The notes: generated from the sequence alone by a model not told the origin. DNA of 64,000 bases from Trebonia sp963795335 (GCA_963795335.1 CAWCHI010000008.1:124001-188000), one strand, 5' to 3'. Shown: positions 52,251-61,480, counted from the first letter of the stretch. Numbers and translations: made by a program.

Positions 52251-53525
52251 CTACGCGGACTTCTCCCGCGGGGTACGGCGGGACACGTCGCGCGGCACCA
52301 GGGTCGGGTTGACGTTCTCCAGGACCACCTCGCGGCTGATCACCACCCGCTCGACGTCCTTGCGGCTCGGCACCTCGTACATCACCGGCTGGAGGACTTC
52401 CTCCAGGATCGCGCGCAGCCCGCGGGCGCCGGTGCCGCGCAGGTTGGCCTGGTCCGCGATCGCCTCGAGGGCGTCCGGGGTGAACTCCAGGTCGACGCCG
52501 TCCAGCTCCAGCAGCCGCTTGTACTGCTTGACAAGGGCGTTGCGGGGCTCGGTGAGGATCTGGATGAGCGCCTCGCGGTCCAGGTTGTGCACGCTGGTGA
52601 TGACCGGCAGGCGCCCGACGAACTCGGGGATCATGCCGAACTTGAGCAGGTCCTCCGGCATAACGTCGGCGAACCCGTCCTCGGTGATGTTCTTGGTGCG
52701 GACCCGCAGCACGCTGTTGAAGCCGATGCCGTTGTGACCAGAGCGCTGCTCGATGATCTTTTCCAGCCCGGCGAAGGCGCCACCGCAGATGAACAGCACG
52801 TTGGTGGTGTCGATCTGGATGAACTCCTGGTGCGGGTGCTTACGGCCGCCCTGCGGCGGAACGCTGGCGGTGGTCCCCTCCAGGATCTTCAGCAGCGCCT
52901 GCTGCACCCCCTCACCGGAGACGTCCCGGGTGATCGACGGGTTCTCCGACTTACGGGCGATCTTGTCGATCTCGTCGATGTAGATGATGCCGGTCTCAGC
53001 CTTCTTGACGTCGTAGTCAGCGGCCTGGATCAGCTTGAGGAGGATGTTCTCGACGTCCTCGCCGACGTAGCCCGCCTCGGTCAGGGCGGTGGCGTCGGCG
53101 ATCGCGAACGGCACGTTGAGCAGGCGGGCCAGGGTCTGGGCGAGCAGGGTCTTACCCGAGCCGGTGGGACCGAGCAGCAGGATGTTCGACTTCGCCAGCT
53201 CGACCGCGTCGTCACCCGGGCGGTCGCCGCCGCTCTGGATCCGCTTGTAGTGGTTGTAGACCGCGACCGAAAGGGCCTTCTTCGCCTTGTCCTGACCGAT
53301 GACGTAGGCGTCGAGGAACTCGTAGATCTCCCGCGGCTTGGGCAGGCTGTCCCATTTGATGCCGTCAGGCTCGGAGAGCTCTTCCTCGATGATCTCGTTG
53401 CAGAGGTCGATGCACTCGTCGCAGATGTACACCCCTGGGCCGGCGATCAGCTTCTTTACCTGCTTCTGGCTCTTTCCGCAGAACGAGCACTTCAGCAGGT
53501 CCCCACCGTCACCGATGCGTGCCAC
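52251..53525 (-). CDS. clpX: ClpX ATP-dependent unfoldase
   Basis: 424 residues. An N-terminal zinc domain (CSFCGKSQKQ, ICDECIDLCNEI) precedes the AAA+ core: Walker A LLLGPTGSGKTLLAQTLA near 120, Walker B IIYIDEIDKIARK, and the RxxxE/sensor-2 end LRGTGARGLRAILEEVL. It unfolds substrates and feeds ClpP1P2. It follows clpP2 after a 172-base gap that contains a hairpin, so expression may be partly separate. Confidence 0.98.
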   Translation of the reverse strand: MARIGDGGDLLKCSFCGKSQKQVKKLIAGPGVYICDECIDLCNEIIEEELSEPDGIKWDSLPKPREIYEFLDAYVIGQDKAKKALSVAVYNHYKRIQSGGDRPGDDAVELAKSNILLLGPTGSGKTLLAQTLARLLNVPFAIADATALTEAGYVGEDVENILLKLIQAADYDVKKAETGIIYIDEIDKIARKSENPSITRDVSGEGVQQALLKILEGTTASVPPQGGRKHPHQEFIQIDTTNVLFICGGAFAGLEKIIEQRSGHNGIGFNSVLRVRTKNITEDGFADVMPEDLLKFGMIPEFVGRLPVITSVHNLDREALIQILTEPRNALVKQYKRLLELDGVDLEFTPDALEAIADQANLRGTGARGLRAILEEVLQPVMYEVPSRKDVERVVISREVVLENVNPTLVPRDVSRRTPREKSA

Positions 53526-53553
53526 CCAGTCTCTCCTTTACATGGGGCCGCCC

Positions 53554-53576
53554 CGCCGGACCTTGGCGGTCCGGCG
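53554..53576. terminator. Hairpin between clpP2 and clpX
   Basis: CGCCGGACC (53554-53562) pairs perfectly with GGTCCGGCG (53568-53576) around TTGGC. It lies in the leader of clpX on the minus strand and may act as a terminator or attenuator. Confidence 0.5.
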
Positions 53577-53697
53577 TGGCGGGCCTGTCCCGCCATGCCG
53601 TCAACTCGCTATCTGACGGTACCGCCTTGTGGAGTCCAATGGACCCATCAAACCCCCTGGGCGGCCCGGGTGGGAAGGGGTGAACCCCGTCCCGATA

Positions 53698-54339
53698 TTA
53701 AGAGGCTACCGGCATGGCCGCCGTCTGGCCGCGCTTGAGCGCCGTCAGCACTTCGTCGATTATGCCGTACTCCTTGGCCGCGGCCGCACTGAGGAACTTG
53801 TCGCGCTCGATGTCGCGCTCGATCTCCTCCTCGGCCCGGCCCGTGTGCCGGGCCAGGATGGTCTCCATGGCCTTGCGCATCCGGTCGATCTCGTCGGCCT
53901 GGATCTCCATGTCACTCGCCTGGCCGTAGCCGCCCTCGGTGGCCGGCTGGTGGATCAGGATCCGGGAGTTCGGCAGGGCGATCCGCTTGCCCTTGGTGCC
54001 CGCCGCCAGCAGGACCGCCGCCGCGCTGGCAGCCTGGCCAATGCAGCAGGTGGTGATTTCCGGCTGGATGAACTGCATAGTGTCATAGATCGCCATCATC
54101 GATGTCATCGACCCGCCGGGCGAGTTGATGTACATCGTGATCTCGCGGTCCGGGTCGATGGCCTCCAGCGTCAGCAGCTGGGCCATGACGTCGTTGGCCG
54201 AGGCGTCGTCGATCTGCACGCCGAGGAAGATAATCCGCTCCTCGAAGAGCTTGTTGTACGGGTTCATCTCCTTGACCCCGTACGACGTGCGCTCGACGAA
54301 GGACGGCAGTACGTACCTGGACGATGGGTACTGGGTCAC
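53698..54339 (-). CDS. clpP2: ClpP2 protease subunit
   Basis: 213 residues. Catalytic serine in CCIGQAASAAAVLLAAG, histidine in RILIHQPATEGG, aspartate in EEIERDIERDKFL. It forms a mixed ClpP1P2 ring in actinobacteria and degrades proteins supplied by ClpX or ClpC1. It is 60 bases downstream of clpP1, so the two are very likely co-transcribed. Confidence 0.97.
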   Translation of the reverse strand: MTQYPSSRYVLPSFVERTSYGVKEMNPYNKLFEERIIFLGVQIDDASANDVMAQLLTLEAIDPDREITMYINSPGGSMTSMMAIYDTMQFIQPEITTCCIGQAASAAAVLLAAGTKGKRIALPNSRILIHQPATEGGYGQASDMEIQADEIDRMRKAMETILARHTGRAEEEIERDIERDKFLSAAAAKEYGIIDEVLTALKRGQTAAMPVAS

Positions 54340-54399
54340 GTTCGGCTTCTCCCTGTCTGCTTCAGGTGGGTCTGCGGAGTTGGCGAGACGCGGCCGCCG

Positions 54400-55065
54400 T
54401 CAGTCGGTGACCGTGCCGGACGGGGTCTCGCGGGCGCTGCTGACCACGTGGTCAACGAAGCCGTACTCCTTGGCCTCCTGGGCGGTGTACCAGTGGTCGC
54501 GGTCGGCGTCCTTCAGGATCTTGTCCAGGGGCTGGCCGGTGTGCCGGGCCGTGAGGTCCGACAGCGTCTTCTTCACGAAGCGCATCTGCTCGGCCTGGAT
54601 CTTGATGTCGGTGGCAGTGCCGCCGATGCCGCCGGACGGCTGGTGCATCAAGATCGTGGAGTTCGGCATGGCGTAGCGCTTGCCCGGGGTGCCCGCGGTG
54701 AGCAGGAACTGCCCCATGCTGGCGGCCATGCCCATCGCGTACGTGGAGACGTCGTTCGGCACGAACTGCATCACGTCGTAGATAGCCAGGCCGGCGTAGA
54801 CCGAGCCGCCCGGGGAGTTGATGTACATCGTGATGTCGCGCGTCGGGTCCTCGGCGGACAGCAGCAGTATCTCAGCGGCGATCCGGTTCGCGATGTCATC
54901 GTCGACCTGCTGGCCGAGGAAGACGATGCGGTTCCGCAGCAGCCGCTGGAACAGCTGATCGCCTGGAATCACGGGCGCGTCGGGGGTAGCCGTCCTGGCG
55001 ACTGGCTGGACTAGCTGTGTCACGTGGTCACCTGCTCCGATCACTTCGGGTGTCCTTGCAATGGA
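54400..55065 (-). CDS. clpP1: ClpP1 protease subunit
   Basis: About 221 residues from ATG at 55065. Catalytic serine in AMGMAASMGQFLLTAG, histidine in STILMHQPSGGIGG, aspartate in LKDADRDHWYTAQEA. A GTG at 55020, preceded by GGAGCAGG, is a good alternative start that gives a protein beginning VTQLVQPVAR. The open frame to 55170 is not supported because it crosses the ClgR-like site. It partners ClpP2. Confidence 0.95.
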   Translation of the reverse strand, partial: SIARTPEVIGAGDHVTQLVQPVARTATPDAPVIPGDQLFQRLLRNRIVFLGQQVDDDIANRIAAEILLLSAEDPTRDITMYINSPGGSVYAGLAIYDVMQFVPNDVSTYAMGMAASMGQFLLTAGTPGKRYAMPNSTILMHQPSGGIGGTATDIKIQAEQMRFVKKTLSDLTARHTGQPLDKILKDADRDHWYTAQEAKEYGFVDHVVSSARETPSGTVTD

Positions 55066-55108
55066 CATTAACGCCCGGGCGGAGTAACAATGCCCGGCGC
55101 GGCCCCCT

Positions 55109-55125
55109 GTTCGCTTTCGGCGCAC
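55109..55125. promoter_or_regulatory. ClgR-type operator upstream of clpP1
   Basis: GTTCGCTTTCGGCGCAC matches the published ClgR pattern GTTCGC-five bases-GCGMAC, where M is A or C. It lies 44-60 bases upstream of the clpP1 start, the position where ClgR activates clpP1P2 in Streptomyces and corynebacteria. No clgR gene is in the window. Confidence 0.6.
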
Positions 55126-55243
55126 CGGGTTGCGCCTTTGCCGTCGCAGACGGCCGAACAAAGCGGACAATTAACCGTGCCGTAACGAGCAGAAAACGCG
55201 CGCAGTCCAGGCTGGGCCGGGCTGCGCGCGTCTGCTGCCCGCG

Positions 55244-56794
55244 CTACGCCTTCGCGTCCTCGTCAGCGTCCTTGGCCTCGGTCGCCCCGTCCCCGGCCTC
55301 GTCCTCGGCCTCGTGGGCGTCCTCGGCGCCGGCCTCGTCCTCCTGGACGTCCTCGTCCGCCTCGATCGTGCCCGCCACGTCGACCGACAGGTCGGTGACC
55401 TCGATGTCACCCTCAGGGGCGGCGGCGGCCTGCTCGGCCGCCTGGGCCTCGAGCATCGCGTCGACGTCGGCGTTGAGCTCCTCGATCTGCGCCTTGACGT
55501 CGACCTCGTGGCCCGCCTCGTCGGTCACCTTGACCCGCTCGGCGGCGATCGTGGCCGCCTTGCCCCGGAGCACCTCGGTCACCGCGACGTTGATCTGGTT
55601 GTTCTGCACCAGCTGCTGGGCGAAGTAGTCGGGGCTGACGCCCATCCGCTGCGCCTGGTCGGCGACGAAGTAGGACAGCTCGGCCTGGTTGACCGACAGG
55701 TTCTCGGTCCGGGCGAGCTCGTCGAGCACGAAGCTCGTCTTGACGCTGCGCTGGGACTGCTCGACCAGCTCGGCGTCGAACTCCTCCTCGGTCTTCTCCA
55801 GGGAGGCGAGGTAATCCTCCCTGGACGTGCGCATCTGGGCGAGCTGGTTGTCGATGTTCTCCCGCGCGTGCAGCAGCTCGTGCTCGGTGAACTGCTCCGG
55901 CAGCGGCATGGCGACCGCGTCGACGAGCGCCTCGACCGCCTTGTCCCGCGCCTGCGAGGACTGCTGCAGCTTCTTGACCCGCTCGAGCTGCTTGCGGGTG
56001 TCGTCGCGCAGCTCCTGGAGCGTGTCGAACTCGCTCGCGAGCTGAGCGAAGTCGTCGTCGAGGTCGGGCAGCTCCTTGACCTTGACCGCCTGCACGGTCA
56101 CGGTCACGTCGGCCTCCTGGCCCTCGGCGGCGCCGCCCGCCAGCTCGGTCTTGAAGGTGGTCGACTCGCCCGCCGACAGCCCGGTGAGGGCGTCGTCGAG
56201 GCCCTCGAGCATGGTGCCGCTGCCGATCTCGTAGCTCAGCCCGGTCGCCTGCGCGTCCTCGATCAGTTCGCCATCCACGCTGGCGGACAGGTCGATCGTG
56301 GTGAAGTCGCCCTCCGCGGCGGCCCGCGCGGCCGTCTTGAGGCTGGCGAACCGCTCGCGCAGGTTGTCCAGGTACTCGTCGATGTCGGCCTCGGTGACCT
56401 CGGCGTTGTCCACCGTCACGCTCAGGGTGGCGAAGTCGGGCAGCTCGAACTTGGGCCGTACCTCGACCTCGGCGGTGAAGGTCAGCTCCTTGCCGTCGTC
56501 GAGCTGGGTGATCTCCACCTCGGGCTGGCCGAGGGCGAAGACGTCGGCTTCCTGCACCGCCTTGCTGTAGAACTCGGGCAGGGCGTCGTTCACCGCCTCG
56601 CTCAGCACCGCGCCGCGGCCGATCCGCATGTCGATGACCCGCGGCGGGACCTTCCCGGGGCGGAACCCGGGGATGCGCGCCTGCTGCGCCACCTCTTTGT
56701 AAGCCTTGTCGAGGCTCGGCTTGAGCTCTTCGAAGGAAACCTCGACGCTCAGCCGGACACGGGTCGGGCTCAGCTCTTCGACATCGGTCTTCAC
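55244..56794 (-). CDS. tig: Trigger factor
   Basis: Ribosome-associated chaperone of 516 residues. The N-terminal ribosome-binding loop contains PGFRPGKVPPRVIDMRIGRG. A central FKBP-like PPIase domain (about 150-240) is followed by a long helical C-terminal domain. The tail of about 60 residues is very acidic (EADEDVQEDEAGAEDAHEAE), common in actinobacterial copies. It is upstream of clpP1 with a 178-base gap. Confidence 0.97.
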   Translation of the reverse strand: MKTDVEELSPTRVRLSVEVSFEELKPSLDKAYKEVAQQARIPGFRPGKVPPRVIDMRIGRGAVLSEAVNDALPEFYSKAVQEADVFALGQPEVEITQLDDGKELTFTAEVEVRPKFELPDFATLSVTVDNAEVTEADIDEYLDNLRERFASLKTAARAAAEGDFTTIDLSASVDGELIEDAQATGLSYEIGSGTMLEGLDDALTGLSAGESTTFKTELAGGAAEGQEADVTVTVQAVKVKELPDLDDDFAQLASEFDTLQELRDDTRKQLERVKKLQQSSQARDKAVEALVDAVAMPLPEQFTEHELLHARENIDNQLAQMRTSREDYLASLEKTEEEFDAELVEQSQRSVKTSFVLDELARTENLSVNQAELSYFVADQAQRMGVSPDYFAQQLVQNNQINVAVTEVLRGKAATIAAERVKVTDEAGHEVDVKAQIEELNADVDAMLEAQAAEQAAAAPEGDIEVTDLSVDVAGTIEADEDVQEDEAGAEDAHEAEDEAGDGATEAKDADEDAKA

Positions 56795-56949
56795 GGCGGC
56801 GTGACTCCAGAAACGTGGATGGGTTGACTGCGCGACAGCGCACCAAGACTGTATTGGCTGCTAAGTCTATGACCTTCCACAGGCGGTGTGGCCGGGACTT
56901 AACCGCAACCGCGGCGCGGCGGGCGAAGCCGCGGCCCGGCTTTTGGCGG

Positions 56950-57108
56950 CTAATTCTCGTTACCCACGGCGAGGTGGATCAGCCAGCTCACCACGCCGAC
57001 GATAAGCGCGCCCTCGACGGCGGCCCGCAGCCCGGTCACGTGGAACGGCTCGTGCAGCCGGTCGAAGGCGATCCAGCCGTCCCCGTTCGGATCTTCGGCC
57101 CGGTATCT
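56950..57108 (-). CDS. Possible small membrane protein or gene end, no clear start
   Basis: A 52-codon open frame with strong GC-rich third positions lies between tig and the FUSC gene. It has an EF-hand-like DPNGDGW, then FDRLHEPFHVTGLRAAVEG and one hydrophobic helix, ALIVGVVSWLIHLAVG, ending NEN. A stop (TAG) directly precedes the frame and no ATG/GTG start gives the whole stretch; GTG at the VTGL codon would give 29 residues. It may be the 3' end of a broken gene. The rest of 56795-57122 shows no gene. Confidence 0.35.
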   Translation of the reverse strand, partial: RYRAEDPNGDGWIAFDRLHEPFHVTGLRAAVEGALIVGVVSWLIHLAVGNEN

Positions 57109-57122
57109 CTAGCCTTGATGGC

Positions 57123-59297
57123 GTGCGCGGCGTGAACGGGACATGGCGGGCGAGCGGGGCTCGGCTGGCGGTTCCCGACTGGCTCAGCGGCGTCGTGCCG
57201 GAATGGCTGGCCGAGGTCATGCGGCCGAAGAAGGTGCCGGTGCCGTGGCCCAAGATGACGCAGGCGGTGCTCGCGCTGTGGGTGCCGATGGCGGTGGCGT
57301 TCGCCACCGGGCACCGGGAGCTGGCCCTCCTGCCCGCCATGGGCGGGCTGCTGGCGGTCATGATCGACACCGGCGGACCGTACTGGCTGCGGGTGGAGCG
57401 GGTCGCCTCGGCGGCGGTGCTCGGCGGCGCCCCCGGGCTGCTGATCGGCACGCTGATCCACGGGCGGGGCTGGGTCGCGGTCGGCGCGCTGGTGTTCGTC
57501 GCGGGCGTCAGCTCGATCCTGGCCCGGCTGGGCGCGATCGGGTCGGTTACGGGGCTGCAGCTGTTCATCTACAGCGCCCTTGGACTCGGGCCGCTGGGAC
57601 TGCTGAGACCCTGGTGGCACACGGCGCTCGGGTTCCTGGCCGGCGTCGCCTGGGCGCTGCTGCTTATCACGCCCGCCTACCTGCTCAACCCGCGGTCAGC
57701 CGAGCGCAAGGCGGTCGCTGACGTGTACCACGCGCTCGCGCAGGCGCTGCGCGCGACCGGCACCCCGGAAATGGACGCCTCCCGGGTCACGCTCACCACC
57801 GCGCTCAACGCCGCCTACGACGCCGTGCTGACCGGGCGGGCGTCGGCCAGCGGGCGCACCGCGCGCGACCGGCACCTGATGGCCGTGCTCAACGTCAGTC
57901 ACCAGTTCACCGAGGCGGTGGCCGCGCTGCGTACGGCCGGCGAGCGGGTGCCGCCGCTGGTCACCGAGGACATCGACCGGCTGGCGGACGCGATCGCCGA
58001 CTCCCGGGGAGCCGGCTCGGGCATGATCGGGCTGGGCGGCCGACGGGTCCGGCACGCGCCCGCCGGCGCCCCGGCGCTGCCGATCATCCCGCCCCCCTGG
58101 TCATTGTCGCCCGGTGCGGTGATGCTCCGGGAGGCCATGGTGTCGCTCGTCCGGGTGCTGTCCGGCACCTGGACCTGGGCCCCGCCCACCGCGGCCACGT
58201 CCGGGTCGACTGGGCCGGGCGACGCCCCCGGACCGCTGGCCCGCCTTCGCGCGCGGGCACAGCACGTGGCCGACCAGTTGCTGGGCGGCCGGATCGCCTG
58301 GGAGTTCACCCTGCGGCTGATGCTCTGCACCGGGGCCGCGGCGGCGCTGAGCGAGGTGGTGCCGCTGCAGCGGTCCTACTGGCTGGTGCTGACGGTGGGG
58401 ATCATCCTCAAGCCGGACTACGGCTCGGTCTTCGCCCGGGCGATACAGCGCGGCGTCGGCACCGTCGTCGGCGCCGTCCTCGGGGCGGCGATCCTGGCCC
58501 TGGTGCCGTACGGGCCGTGGCTGCTGCTGCCGTTCGGGGTGCTGGCGGCGCTGCTGCCGTACGCGCGGGCGCGCAACTTCGGGATGGCGGCGACGTTCCT
58601 GACGCCGCTCGTCGTGCTGCTGATCGACCTGCTCTCCCCCGGTGGGTGGCAGGTGGCCGAGGCCCGGCTCATCGACACCGCCCTGGCCTCGCTGGTGGTG
58701 CTGGTGATCGGGTACGCGCCGTGGCCGTCGGCCTGGCAAGCGCACCTGCCCGGGCAGTTCGCCGAGGCGGTCCGGGCGGTGTCCGACTACGCCGAGGAGG
58801 CCCTGATCGCGGCGCCAGCCGCGCAGATCGCGGCGACCGGGACGGCCCAGGCCGCGGGCCGCGCACCGGGCGAGGCGCCGGCCATGCGGTCGCGGATCCG
58901 GCGGCGCACCTCGCGTTCCCTGTCCAACGTGCGGGCGGAGTTCCAGCGCACGATGTCCGAGCCTGCGCACGTGAGCCGGCGGGCCGCGGCCTGGTGGCCC
59001 GCCGTGGTGGCGCTGGAGGGAGTGACGGACGCGGTGACCGCGACGGTGGTGGCGATGGGGCACGGGGCGCCGGTGCCCGACCCTGCGGCGGTGCACGGGC
59101 TCACCGGGGCGCTGCGCGCGGTCGCGGACGCGATCGAGACCGAGACGCCGCCGCGGGTGCCCGCGAAGCTGCCGGACGACCCGGCCCTGGAGCCGGTGAC
59201 GTCGGCCGTCCACTCGGTGCTGGCCGCCCTGATCAGGGACGAGGGCGACGCGGCGCACCCGGCGGCGGGGACCGCGCCCGCGCCCGCGCCGGCTTAG
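57123..59297 (+). CDS. FUSC-family membrane transporter (aromatic acid exporter-like)
   Basis: 724 residues with two blocks of membrane helices (about 40-165 and 395-540), separated and followed by soluble helical regions. The second block includes LQRSYWLVLTVGIILKPDYGS and ARAIQRGVGTVVGAVLGAAI, which match the fusaric-acid-resistance/YccS domain. Exporters of this type remove aromatic acids or other small compounds. The start is GTG at 57123. It is a single gene, 64 bases before the sigma factor operon. Substrate unknown. Confidence 0.88.
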   Translation: MRGVNGTWRASGARLAVPDWLSGVVPEWLAEVMRPKKVPVPWPKMTQAVLALWVPMAVAFATGHRELALLPAMGGLLAVMIDTGGPYWLRVERVASAAVLGGAPGLLIGTLIHGRGWVAVGALVFVAGVSSILARLGAIGSVTGLQLFIYSALGLGPLGLLRPWWHTALGFLAGVAWALLLITPAYLLNPRSAERKAVADVYHALAQALRATGTPEMDASRVTLTTALNAAYDAVLTGRASASGRTARDRHLMAVLNVSHQFTEAVAALRTAGERVPPLVTEDIDRLADAIADSRGAGSGMIGLGGRRVRHAPAGAPALPIIPPPWSLSPGAVMLREAMVSLVRVLSGTWTWAPPTAATSGSTGPGDAPGPLARLRARAQHVADQLLGGRIAWEFTLRLMLCTGAAAALSEVVPLQRSYWLVLTVGIILKPDYGSVFARAIQRGVGTVVGAVLGAAILALVPYGPWLLLPFGVLAALLPYARARNFGMAATFLTPLVVLLIDLLSPGGWQVAEARLIDTALASLVVLVIGYAPWPSAWQAHLPGQFAEAVRAVSDYAEEALIAAPAAQIAATGTAQAAGRAPGEAPAMRSRIRRRTSRSLSNVRAEFQRTMSEPAHVSRRAAAWWPAVVALEGVTDAVTATVVAMGHGAPVPDPAAVHGLTGALRAVADAIETETPPRVPAKLPDDPALEPVTSAVHSVLAALIRDEGDAAHPAAGTAPAPAPA

Positions 59298-59361
59298 CCG
59301 GGCCGGGACGAGTTTTTTGGCCCAGCCGTGAACCCGCTGCGGGTCAGGTGCAATAGACGCG

Positions 59362-59904
59362 ATGATGGACGACGACGTGCTGATCGTGAGCCTGGCTGGC
59401 GGTGACGACACGGCACTGCGGCAGCTGTTCAGCCGGCATGCCCCGTGGCTGGCGGCCCGGCTCCGTAAGGCGCTGCCGCCGGGCGACGTCGAGGACGTCC
59501 TGCAGGAGACGTTCCTGGCGGTGTGGAAGTACGCCGGCACCTACCAGCCGCGGGGCACCGCCGCCGCCTGGATCTGGGTGATCGCGCGGAACCAAGCCGC
59601 CCTGCTGCTGCGCAAGCGCGGGCCGGCCACCCAGGCCCTGCTGGACGAGGCCCTGCTGGACGCGGGCCTGCTGGCCAGCGACCCGGCCGAGGCTGCCGCC
59701 GCCAGAACCGACCTGGAGGTGGCGGCGGCGACGGCCCTGGGCCCGCCTGGCGGCCCGGACCGCGAGGTGTGGCGCCTGCTGTACCAGGAAGGGCGGCCGG
59801 TGGCGGAGGTGGCGGCGCTGCTGGGCGTCCCCGAGGGAACGGTGAAGAGCCGTGCGCACCGGGCGCGCCGCCTGCTGCGCGCGGCGCTTGGAGGTGTGCA
59901 GTGA
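59362..59904 (+). CDS. ECF-type RNA polymerase sigma factor
   Basis: 180 residues. Region 2 contains GDVEDVLQETFLAVWKYAGTY near 45-65, and region 4 contains VAEVAALLGVPEGTVKSRAHRARRLL near 147-172. There is no zinc anti-sigma gene beside it. Instead the stop overlaps (GTGA) a membrane-protein gene, and the sigma heads an ABC exporter operon. The upstream bases GTGAACC and, further on, GCAAT could be an ECF promoter, so autoregulation is possible. Confidence 0.93.
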   Translation: MMDDDVLIVSLAGGDDTALRQLFSRHAPWLAARLRKALPPGDVEDVLQETFLAVWKYAGTYQPRGTAAAWIWVIARNQAALLLRKRGPATQALLDEALLDAGLLASDPAEAAAARTDLEVAAATALGPPGGPDREVWRLLYQEGRPVAEVAALLGVPEGTVKSRAHRARRLLRAALGGVQ

Positions 59905-60713
59905 ACGATCCGTGGCTGAACGATCCGTGGCTGAACGATCCGTGGCTGAACGATCCGTGGCGAGGCGAGCCTGCCGGCGGCGACAGCCGCGCCCCGAACG
60001 GCGACATCGACCTGGACCGCGTCTGGGTGAACGTCGCCGCGGCGGTCTGGCGCCGTCACCCTGGCCGGCTGGAGCGGACGGCGGCGCGGTTGCTGGGCTC
60101 GCCCGGGCTGGCGCGCGCCCTGTTCACCACGCCCTCGCTCCTGCTGCCGTGGCTGATCTCGTCCGCGGTCGTGCTCGCGGCGGGCGCGCTGGCTCAGGTG
60201 GGGGGCAGTCAGCCGCTGGTCTGGCTGATTGCCCCGGCGGTCGCCGCGGTCGGTATCGCCTACTCCTACGGTCCGGGCCTTGACCCGGCCTGGGAACTGT
60301 CCTGCTCCATGCCCGTCAGCGACCGTCTCGTGCTGCTGACCAGGGCCGTCGCGGTGTTCGGGGTGAACGCGGCACTCGGCCTGATCGCGAGCGCGGCGAC
60401 CCTGGGCGCGCACGCCCCGGCCGGCCCGGCGCAGCTCACCTTCGCCTGGCTGCTGCCGATGACCGCCGCCTGCGCGCTCGCTCTCGCGGTCGCGGTCGCG
60501 GTCAAGTCGGCGATCGCCGGCGCCGCCGCTGGCGTGGGCGCCTGGCTCACCCTCGTGCTTGTGCGCAGCGTGACCGAGAGCGGCGCGTGGTCCGCCGCGG
60601 CGCTGACCGCCGCCATCACCGAGGCGGACCTGTACCTCCCCTACCTGGTGGTCGCGGCCTGCTGCGCCGTGATCGTGTTGTTCGCCACCCGCCCCCAGAG
60701 AGGCCCGCTGTGA
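59901..60713 (+). CDS. Membrane protein with an NDPWL-repeat N-terminus, candidate anti-sigma or exporter subunit
   Basis: 270 residues. The first 20 residues are a perfect 15-base tandem repeat encoding NDPWL (four units, the last NDPWR). A soluble segment (DIDLDRVWVNVAAAVWRRHP) and about six helices follow (LLLPWLISSAVVLAAGALAQ, PLVWLIAPAVAAVGIAYSYG and others). The GTG start overlaps the sigma stop. It occupies the position where sigma operons usually carry the anti-sigma factor, but no zinc motif is seen. It may be the anti-sigma, or a permease subunit of the ABC system. Function is inferred from position only. Confidence 0.8.
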   Translation: MNDPWLNDPWLNDPWLNDPWRGEPAGGDSRAPNGDIDLDRVWVNVAAAVWRRHPGRLERTAARLLGSPGLARALFTTPSLLLPWLISSAVVLAAGALAQVGGSQPLVWLIAPAVAAVGIAYSYGPGLDPAWELSCSMPVSDRLVLLTRAVAVFGVNAALGLIASAATLGAHAPAGPAQLTFAWLLPMTAACALALAVAVAVKSAIAGAAAGVGAWLTLVLVRSVTESGAWSAAALTAAITEADLYLPYLVVAACCAVIVLFATRPQRGPL

Positions 60714-61480
60714 ACATCGAGCTGACCGACGTGACCCGAACGTTCGGGCGAAACAAGGCCGTCGACGGGGTGAGCCTCGAGGCCGGCCCCGGGGTCTTCG
60801 GCCTGCTGGGCCCCAACGGCGCGGGCAAGACCTCGCTGCTCCGGATGCTCGCCACCGTGCTGCCGCCGTCGTCGGGCACGGTGCGGTTGCTCGGCCGGGA
60901 TCCCGGCCGGCCGGGCGCCCGCACCGAGATCCGCCGCAGGCTCGGATACCTGCCGCAGAACCTCGGCTACTACCCGTCGTTCACCGTGGCCGAGTTCGTC
61001 GAGTACTTCGCGCTGCTGAAGGAGATGCCCGCGCACCAGGTGCCGAAGGCGGTGGCCGCCGCCGTCGAGCGCGTCGACCTTGGCCCCCGGGCCAAGGCCA
61101 GGCTGCGCACGCTGTCCGGCGGCATGCTGCGCCGGGTCGGCATCGCGCAGGCGATCGTGAACGACCCGGACCTGCTGCTGCTGGACGAGCCGACGGCCGG
61201 CCTCGACCCCGAGCAGCGGGTCGCGTTCCGTGCGCTGATCCGGGACCTGGGCCAGCACGCGACCGTGGTCGTGTCCACGCACCTGGTCGAAGACGTCGGT
61301 ACCGCCTGCTCCGAGGTAGCGCTGATGGCCGAGGGAAAGGTCGTGTTCCGGGGGACGCCCGCTGAACTGACCGCCCACGGCGTGGGTCACCAGGTTGGTG
61401 ACTCACCGCTTGAGCGCGGCTACAGCGCGGTCCTGGCGGCATCCCGCACGCAGGTGACCACGCGTAAGGCGGTGCGGTAG
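60710..61480 (+). CDS. ABC transporter ATP-binding protein
   Basis: 256 residues. Walker A GLLGPNGAGKTSLLRML near 35, Q-loop region YLPQNLGYYPSF, signature LRTLSGGMLRRVGIAQAI near 130, Walker B LLLLDEPTAGLDPEQRVAF near 153, H-loop VVVSTHLVEDV. It resembles the bacitracin/Nat-type export ATPases. GTG start overlaps the preceding stop; its stop shares one base with the next start (TAGTG). Confidence 0.95.
   Translation: MNIELTDVTRTFGRNKAVDGVSLEAGPGVFGLLGPNGAGKTSLLRMLATVLPPSSGTVRLLGRDPGRPGARTEIRRRLGYLPQNLGYYPSFTVAEFVEYFALLKEMPAHQVPKAVAAAVERVDLGPRAKARLRTLSGGMLRRVGIAQAIVNDPDLLLLDEPTAGLDPEQRVAFRALIRDLGQHATVVVSTHLVEDVGTACSEVALMAEGKVVFRGTPAELTAHGVGHQVGDSPLERGYSAVLAASRTQVTTRKAVR

Noticed and set aside
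57036..57620. Minus-strand frames opposite the FUSC gene
   Set aside because: Compositional shadows of the GC-rich plus-strand gene; no motifs.
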